64,000 nucleotides of DNA, taken from assembly GCA_964581385.1 (NCBI GenBank), contig CAZOOK010000016.1:68528-132527 (forward strand), in the 5' to 3' direction. Below, piece after piece: positions 59,241 through 64,000 of the stretch. This DNA comes from CAZOOK01 sp964581385. GTDB taxonomy: Bacteria; Pseudomonadota; Gammaproteobacteria; Nevskiales; Nevskiaceae. Within the stretch, counting starts at the first letter, position 1; each line of letters begins with the position of its first letter. Position numbers and translations under genes: made by a program. The notes under the pieces were generated by a model that worked only from the letters and a program-made list of their open reading frames with translations, was not told where the DNA came from and did not search any database.

Positions 59241-60482
59241 CTACCACTCCAGCCAGACCGCATCCGGCCCGATGACGTGGCCGCCGTGGTAATGCAGCGG
59301 CTTCGTGGGATCGAGGCGGAATTCCGGCAGGCGCGCCAGCAGTTCCTCATAAAGGATCTGCAGCTCGTAGCGCGCCAGGTGCGAGCCGAGGCAACGATGT
59401 GGACCAACGCCGAAGGCGATATGGACGCTGTTCGGGCGCTTGAAGTCGTACCGTTGCGGATCCGGATACTCCTGCGCGTCGAGGTCGGCCGCAGGCAGGA
59501 ACATCATGGCCCGTTCGCCTTCCTTCATTTCGACGCCCATGAATACCGTGTCCTTGCCGACGCGGCGTGGTGGGACGGTGAAGGTGTAGCGGCGCAGGAT
59601 TTCCTCGGCCGCTTCCGGAATCAGCTTGGGATTCTCGCGCAGCTGGCGCTGCAGTTCAGGGTTGCGCGCCAGATGGACCACGCCGTGACCGATGCCGTTC
59701 ATCACGGTATCGAGGCCGGCGATGAACAGCAGCACGCTGAAATCCTCCAGATCATCAATCGTGGTCGGGCGGTCGCCGATCTTGCTGCGCCATAGCAGGC
59801 TGATCAGGTCGTCGCGTGGACTGTCGCGCCGTTCGAGCAGGGTTTCGCGCATCACCGATGCCACCTTCACCATACGCATCGGCGTGCTTTCCATCGTTTG
59901 TTCGAGTGCAGCCATCTGTTCCTTGACCAGCTCGCGGTATTCGGTCTGTCGCTCCAGTGGTAGACCAAACATTTCGAGGAAGACCTGCACCGGCATCGGC
60001 TCAGCAACCGTGGCCAGAAAATCTGCTTTTCCCAGCGGCCTGATTTTCTCGATCAGATCCACCGCGAGCGCGCGAATCTTGTCCCTGAGCGCCATCATCG
60101 ACTTGGGGGAGAAGGCGCCCAGCAAAGGCGCGCGGAAGGTGCCGTGGGTCGGCGGATCCAGTGTGATCGGAAACGGTTGCGGAAACCGTGGGGCATCCGG
60201 CGGCAGCATGGCCATGTACTGCTTGATCAGAGCCTGCGGCATGAGTTCGCTCGAGAAGGTCTCGTAATCGCGCCCGGCTTCGAAGTTGGCGCGATGGCTC
60301 ATCAGCATCCAGTGACCACCGTTGCGCGGCGTCCAGAATATCGGCGGGGCGTTCTTATGAAGATCCAAAATGCGCGTATGCGGATCTTCGAGGAAAGCCG
60401 GATCATGAAACATGTCGAAATCGTAGAACACCGCATCGGACACATGACTCGGGCGGGGTTCGAGGGAGGCTTGTTCAGTCAT
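59241..60482 (-). CDS. Cytochrome P450
   Basis: 413 residues, bacterial class I length without membrane anchor. Haem ligand C364 in FGVGPHRCLGSHLAR, I-helix AGLDT (255-259) with the acid/alcohol pair, and ExxR in E294-R297. PPTHGTFRAPLLGAFSPKSM is the B/C region. The gene needs ferredoxin and reductase partners, which are not present in the window. Likely CYP subfamily of terpenoid or steroid hydroxylases, not resolvable here. It heads the operon (P450, DUF35, thiolase-fold, DHDPR, ADH, CoA transferase), so hydroxylation precedes the CoA steps. Confidence 0.95.
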   Translation of the reverse strand: MTEQASLEPRPSHVSDAVFYDFDMFHDPAFLEDPHTRILDLHKNAPPIFWTPRNGGHWMLMSHRANFEAGRDYETFSSELMPQALIKQYMAMLPPDAPRFPQPFPITLDPPTHGTFRAPLLGAFSPKSMMALRDKIRALAVDLIEKIRPLGKADFLATVAEPMPVQVFLEMFGLPLERQTEYRELVKEQMAALEQTMESTPMRMVKVASVMRETLLERRDSPRDDLISLLWRSKIGDRPTTIDDLEDFSVLLFIAGLDTVMNGIGHGVVHLARNPELQRQLRENPKLIPEAAEEILRRYTFTVPPRRVGKDTVFMGVEMKEGERAMMFLPAADLDAQEYPDPQRYDFKRPNSVHIAFGVGPHRCLGSHLARYELQILYEELLARLPEFRLDPTKPLHYHGGHVIGPDAVWLEW

Positions 60483-60649
60483 CGCATTCTCTGGGTGTAC
60501 TTTGTCGTCACGTACTGGTTCTAAAGCCTGAGAGTCGTCATCTATTCGGGCGGCCGTGCCCGACCGTCGGCCACTGCACCACCACTACGCGACCCGACTT
60601 GGGAGCGTATCGCCCCATAATTGATGTGGGCCAATACAGAGCGGAACTC

Positions 60650-61837
60650 TCAGTGCGCCGTTCCCTCAAGGAGCTGCTTGAGGTTCGTGCTGAAAATCTT
60701 CTCGACTTCATCCGCTTTGAAGTTTTCAAACTCTTCCAGGTACTGAAGCGGTTCGGGCACGCCCTCGGCATGTGGGTAATCGCTACCGAACACGATGCGT
60801 TCAATCGGCAGCTCCTTGCGCAGTTCGTTCACGTCGTCCTCATAGAAGGGCGCGACATAGATGTGCTTCAGGAATAAGTCGCGCGGATGCGTCTTGAAGT
60901 ACTGCGGCATTTGTCCACAGGCGCGATCCAGCCGGTGCAACAGCGGAGAAACCCAGGTGGCGCCGTTCTCCACCGACACGACCTTCAATTTCGGATGACG
61001 GTCAAATACCCCATCGCAGATAAGAGCGGCGATCGAGTCCGAAATGGCGCGACCGATCAGATCGACGACTGACTTGAATGGAGTGTGCTGGAAGGCCAGC
61101 TGCTCGCCGCTGCCGCCTGTCCACCATTTGGTGATGCGGTCGTAGCCACTGTCGGAACCATGCAGGCAGACGAATATTCCAGCGTCGGCCACGCGAGCCC
61201 AGAACGGGTCATATTCCTCGTAACCGAACGAGCGGCTGCCGCGTATATCCGGTACCGGTGCCGGGCGAATATTCACCGCCCGCGCGCCGTGCTTGAGTAC
61301 GAATTCCAACTCCTTCACCGCCGCATCGACATCCGTCAGGCTGATAAACGGCACGGAGTACAGGCGGTTTTCACGCGCGAAACCCCACTCGTCGACGGTC
61401 CACTGGTTGAGCGAGTGAAACAGAGCGGCCGTCACATCACCTCTCGCGCCGATACGCTCTTCGATGACCGAAGCCAGGGTCGGAAACACCAGCGCCGCGT
61501 GAAGATGCTGCTGGTCCAGCATCTCGATGCGCCCAGCCCCTGTACGCCAAGCTTCCGGCGGCCGGATAGGCTTGCCGGTCAGCTCGCGCAGCGACTTGCC
61601 CTCCGTGTTCTGCGCGCGATACCACGTGATATGCGATCCCGGCGCGGCCACAACCGCGAAGGTGGGATTGGGAATGAACTCGGACAACATGCCGTTGATG
61701 ACCAGCTTGCGCCGGCCTTCGACGTCCACGAAGTAGAAGTCGCGCTTGAACTTTTGCGGCAGGTGGCGGGTGAAGGCCTCCTCGGGCTCATAGAGGTGAT
61801 GATCCGCGTCATAGACGGGAAAAGGCAGCTTTTGCAC
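60650..61837 (-). CDS. Amidohydrolase family protein (PF04909), long form
   Basis: 395 residues, GTG start. PVYDADHHLYEPEEAFTRHL is the metal-strand region, GIFVCLHGSDSGYD the second, SVENGATWVSPLLHRL the third and RIVFGSDYPHAEGVPEP the last. It is paralogous to the gene at 9306-10544, sharing the whole layout. Such proteins belong to the ACMSD/LigJ-like group. It lies upstream of the P450 operon on the same strand (gap 167 bases) and divergent from the two enoyl-CoA hydratases, so a role in the same pathway is likely, the reaction open. Confidence 0.87.
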   Translation of the reverse strand: MQKLPFPVYDADHHLYEPEEAFTRHLPQKFKRDFYFVDVEGRRKLVINGMLSEFIPNPTFAVVAAPGSHITWYRAQNTEGKSLRELTGKPIRPPEAWRTGAGRIEMLDQQHLHAALVFPTLASVIEERIGARGDVTAALFHSLNQWTVDEWGFARENRLYSVPFISLTDVDAAVKELEFVLKHGARAVNIRPAPVPDIRGSRSFGYEEYDPFWARVADAGIFVCLHGSDSGYDRITKWWTGGSGEQLAFQHTPFKSVVDLIGRAISDSIAALICDGVFDRHPKLKVVSVENGATWVSPLLHRLDRACGQMPQYFKTHPRDLFLKHIYVAPFYEDDVNELRKELPIERIVFGSDYPHAEGVPEPLQYLEEFENFKADEVEKIFSTNLKQLLEGTAH

Positions 61838-61890
61838 GTCCGCACCCTTTCAAAATTGAAGGTTTCTAAAGTCTAACGGTTTCGCGGGAA

Positions 61891-61921
61891 AATACCAGGT
61901 ATCTTCAGGTATCTTGATACC
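61891..61921. promoter_or_regulatory. Clustered palindromes in the divergent promoter region
   Basis: ATACC-A-GGTAT (61892-61902) and GGTATC-TT-GATACC (61908-61921) are two perfect inverted repeats in a row, and CAGGTATCTT is repeated directly at 61896-61905 and 61906-61915. The array lies 54 bases before the amidohydrolase GTG and 88 bases before the TTG of the crotonase, a good position to control both. Confidence 0.6.
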
Positions 61922-62008
61922 CTCTGGATCAGTGACCCGGCTCTCACTCATAATGTACAGACGTTACAGGTCGCCGCTAAACAGCCATCCCACTCTAGGA
62001 GATTTCGC

Positions 62009-62833
62009 TTGTCAAACTATATCATCTACGAAGTTGCCGATGCCATAGCGACGATCACGCTCAACCGCCCAGATCGTCGTAACGCGCAAAACCAGCAGCT
62101 CTTGGAAGAGTTAAACAATTCATGGGAACGCGCAGCGGCGGACGACAGCGTAAAGGTGATTCTCCTGCGTGCGAACGGTCCGCACTTCTCGGCGGGGCAT
62201 GACATGTCACCGGAGGAGGTCAAGTCGAATCCCGCTTTCGCTCAGATTCGCGATTCGATGCCGACGCGTGGCCTGCTTGGGCTCTACAGCTGGGAAGCAA
62301 AGCATTATTTCGGTTTCTCCCGTCGCTGGCGCGATATTCCCAAACCGTCGATCGCCGCCGTCCAGGGCGCCTGCATCGCCGGCGGCCTGCTGCTGGCCTG
62401 GCCCTGCGATCTCATTATCGCTGCGGACAACGCGCGTTTTTCGGACCCAGTTGTGCTGATGGGAATCGGCGGCGTCGAATATCACGGCCACACCTGGGAA
62501 CTCGGCCCGCGCAAGGCCAAGGAAATGCTGTTCACCGCCAAACCGATCGAGGCCATTGAAGCGGAGCGGCGTGGCATGGTCAACCGCATTGTCCCCGTGG
62601 CGGAACTGGACGAGCAGTCACGGGCTCTCGCGCTGGAAATCGCGAAGATGCCCGCGCACGCGCTAGCCATGGCCAAGCGCGCCGTCAATCAGACGCTTGA
62701 CACCATGGGCCAGTACGCAGCGCTGCAGTCATGCTTCGACATCCACCAACTCGGCCACGCCTCGGCATACGCACAGGGCGGCCAGTTCGTCCTGATGGAC
62801 CACCGCGGCGTCAAAGCCGAGGGCAAGAGCTGA
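62009..62833 (+). CDS. Enoyl-CoA hydratase/isomerase family protein
   Basis: 274 residues. TTG start supported by TAGGAGA 6 bases upstream. DAIATITLNRPDRRNAQNQQ opens the crotonase fold, HFSAGHDMSPEEV and AVQGACIAGGLLLAWPCDLI are the two oxyanion regions, then GIGGVEYHGHTWELGPRKAK replaces the PExxxG motif, as in a common EchA subgroup. The usual catalytic Glu pair is thus changed. Its stop overlaps the next crotonase start by one base (TGATG). It forms a crotonase pair with the next gene, as at 32870-34488. Confidence 0.9.
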   Translation: MSNYIIYEVADAIATITLNRPDRRNAQNQQLLEELNNSWERAAADDSVKVILLRANGPHFSAGHDMSPEEVKSNPAFAQIRDSMPTRGLLGLYSWEAKHYFGFSRRWRDIPKPSIAAVQGACIAGGLLLAWPCDLIIAADNARFSDPVVLMGIGGVEYHGHTWELGPRKAKEMLFTAKPIEAIEAERRGMVNRIVPVAELDEQSRALALEIAKMPAHALAMAKRAVNQTLDTMGQYAALQSCFDIHQLGHASAYAQGGQFVLMDHRGVKAEGKS

Positions 62834-63645
62834 TGCTGCGCATCGATGACACGGATGGCGTGCGGACGCTCACGCTTAACCGACCGGACCGACTGAACGC
62901 CCTCACCACGGCGCTCGCCAAGGAACTGCACGCGGCGCTGGTGGATTGCGCTCGCGATCCGGGTGTCCGCGCTGTGGTACTGACCGGAGCCGGACGCGGC
63001 TTTTGCGCCGGCTTCGACCTGTCGGGCGGTGGCGGAGAGAACGACCCGGTGACGGAACGCTGGTCCGGCGACCCGATTTGGTGGGAGCCGGAGCAAATCG
63101 CCGCGCGGCTGCTGGAGGATGCCAACATTCCCATCCTGCTACACCGCATGTCGAAGCCGACCATTGCTTCGGTACGCGGACCCGCCGCGGGTACCGGCTT
63201 GGTCCTTGCTGCAGCCTGCGACTTGCGCATCGTGTCGGAAACGGCGGTCTTCAAGACCGCATTCGCCAGCGCCGGACGTTGCGGAGACCCGGGCGGCAGC
63301 TATCTGCTCACACAACTGGTCGGCCCTGCCCGCGCGCGTGAGCTATACCTGCTCGACGACAAGATCGGGGCGGCACAAGCCCTTGCCATGGGGTTGGTGA
63401 CCAAAGTCGTCCCCGACGACCAGCTCGAAGCCGAGACGGCTACCCTCGCAGCGCGCTTTGCCAAGGGTCCCGGCCTCGCCTACGCGGGGATCAAGCGCAA
63501 CCTCAACGCCGCGGAGACGGGCACGCTTGAGGAAACAATGGCTATCGAAGGGCCCGCCAACGCTCGCGCCAGCATGTCGCACGACGGCAAGGAAGCGGGC
63601 CGCGCATTCGTCGAAAAGCGGCCTCCGCAGTTTCGCGGCTATTGA
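62833..63645 (+). CDS. Enoyl-CoA hydratase/isomerase family protein
   Basis: 270 residues, ATG overlapping the preceding stop. VRTLTLNRPDRLNALT, RGFCAGFDLSGGGGEND and SVRGPAAGTGLVLAAACDLR define the fold. After this, AGRCGDPGGSYLLTQLVG replaces the PGxGGTxxL segment, and no Pro-Glu is present. So this copy too deviates from the hydratase consensus. Long Gly-rich loop after the first motif. Second member of the crotonase pair. C-terminal FVEKRPPQFRGY is standard. Confidence 0.9.
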   Translation: MLRIDDTDGVRTLTLNRPDRLNALTTALAKELHAALVDCARDPGVRAVVLTGAGRGFCAGFDLSGGGGENDPVTERWSGDPIWWEPEQIAARLLEDANIPILLHRMSKPTIASVRGPAAGTGLVLAAACDLRIVSETAVFKTAFASAGRCGDPGGSYLLTQLVGPARARELYLLDDKIGAAQALAMGLVTKVVPDDQLEAETATLAARFAKGPGLAYAGIKRNLNAAETGTLEETMAIEGPANARASMSHDGKEAGRAFVEKRPPQFRGY

Positions 63646-63671
63646 CGTGAAGGTCGCGAAGCGACGCCAGT

Positions 63672-63723
63672 GTCCCTCGCCCGCGAAGTGGGAGAGGGAG
63701 GGACCGCCCGCGGAGCGGGTGGT
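63672..63723. repeat. Proteobacterial-type intergenic hairpin repeat
   Basis: Two GC-rich hairpins in series: GTCCCTC...GAGGGAC (63672-63704) and ACCGCCCGC-GGA-GCGGGTGGT (63703-63723, one mismatch). The purine-rich pattern ending GGGAGAGGGG is typical of short repeats found after operons in many proteobacteria. It may also stop transcription after 63645. Confidence 0.5.
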
Positions 63724-63841
63724 TGGGAGAGGGGCGGTCATGCCCATGCCGACATTAATGATTCGGGGCACTGCGTCTGCATGACCGTTGAATCCAGGAA
63801 AGTGAAATACCGCCGTCGCAGCGGCGGGTGCCGCCGACTTG

Positions 63842-64000
63842 TCAGGGCGTGGAGCTTTGTAACTGATCGACGTGTTCGATTTGTGGCGGATGGCCGGGAA
63901 CCACGGCATCCACTACATGCTGGTGCTCGAAGAATACCGAAAATGCGTCATAGTCCCAGCGCGTGATCGGCGGGGTTTTGGGGCTGCCGCCACCCACGGC
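63842..64000 (-). CDS. Possible C-terminal end of a gene reaching out of the window
   Basis: A frame on - is open from the window edge to a TGA at 63842-63844. It reads PPITRWDYDAFSVFFEHQHV and VVPGHPPQIEHVDQLQSSTP. Codon choice (many C/G thirds) and composition are like those of real genes here, but I recognise no family and the start lies outside. It might still be a chance frame. Confidence 0.35.
   Translation of the reverse strand, partial: AVGGGSPKTPPITRWDYDAFSVFFEHQHVVDAVVPGHPPQIEHVDQLQSSTP

Noticed and set aside
1..64000. tRNA, rRNA, CRISPR array or intact IS element
   Set aside because: No cloverleaf-like sequence, no regularly spaced repeats and no transposase-like frame were found in any gene-free stretch on reading both strands.

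Overview
The window is a GC-rich bacterial chromosome segment, GC-rich as judged by eye from third codon positions. A lipobox lipoprotein, an EmrA/EmrB-type pump, an AtoE-type permease and TetR/MarR regulators point to a Gram-negative proteobacterium. The density of CoA-linked genes recalls steroid or terpenoid degraders among the Gamma- or Alphaproteobacteria, but no rRNA or phylogenetic marker is present, so the genus is open. I see no tRNA, CRISPR array or intact insertion sequence.

Layout. (1) 1-4578: the tail of an enoyl-CoA hydratase, a secreted PQQ-type beta-propeller enzyme, a single-domain response regulator with a tiny upstream ORF, and an epoxide hydrolase. (2) 4741-18529, all on +: a CruF-like carotenoid protein, then a TetR-headed block with a metal-dependent hydrolase, a CmcJ/NvfI-type protein, two amidohydrolases, an enoyl-CoA hydratase, three consecutive acyl-CoA ligases, a 3-hydroxyisobutyrate-dehydrogenase-like enzyme and a GMC oxidoreductase. 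Many of these genes overlap by 4-11 bp. (3) 18568-25060: a secreted protein and a lipoprotein, a sulfotransferase, a divergent TetR, a dihydrodipicolinate-reductase-like protein with an extra C-terminal domain, and a GST. (4) 25124-36667: acyl-CoA dehydrogenases (one split pair, one two-domain fusion), an AtoE-type permease, then a tight five-gene operon (ACAD-ACAD-ECH-ECH-CoA transferase). (5) 37067-43319: alpha/beta hydrolase, thiolase, TetR, a kinase-like/phosphatase-like pair, a fabG4-like remnant and an amidohydrolase. (6) 43592-53332: two GloVer-repeat secreted proteins, a decayed copy of the C-terminal module of one of them, a marR-emrA-emrB efflux operon, two SDRs and a VOC protein. 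(7) 53563-63645: cupin, then a - strand operon (P450, DUF35 protein, thiolase-fold protein, DHDPR-like protein, zinc alcohol dehydrogenase, CoA transferase), an amidohydrolase, and a divergent pair of enoyl-CoA hydratases.

Taken together the window looks like a large catabolic island. Ligases or CoA transferases activate a carboxylate. ACADs, hydratases, dehydrogenases and thiolases shorten it. P450, epoxide hydrolase, GMC and amidohydrolase enzymes work on the ring or on oxygenated carbons. The substrate cannot be read from sequence. A DUF35 gene touching a thiolase-fold gene without the catalytic cysteine resembles the Ltp2-type retro-aldolase arrangement of steroid side-chain degradation, and the adjacent ACAD pairs resemble the heteromeric ACADs of the same pathways. 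The four local regulators each have a nearby palindrome that could be an operator.
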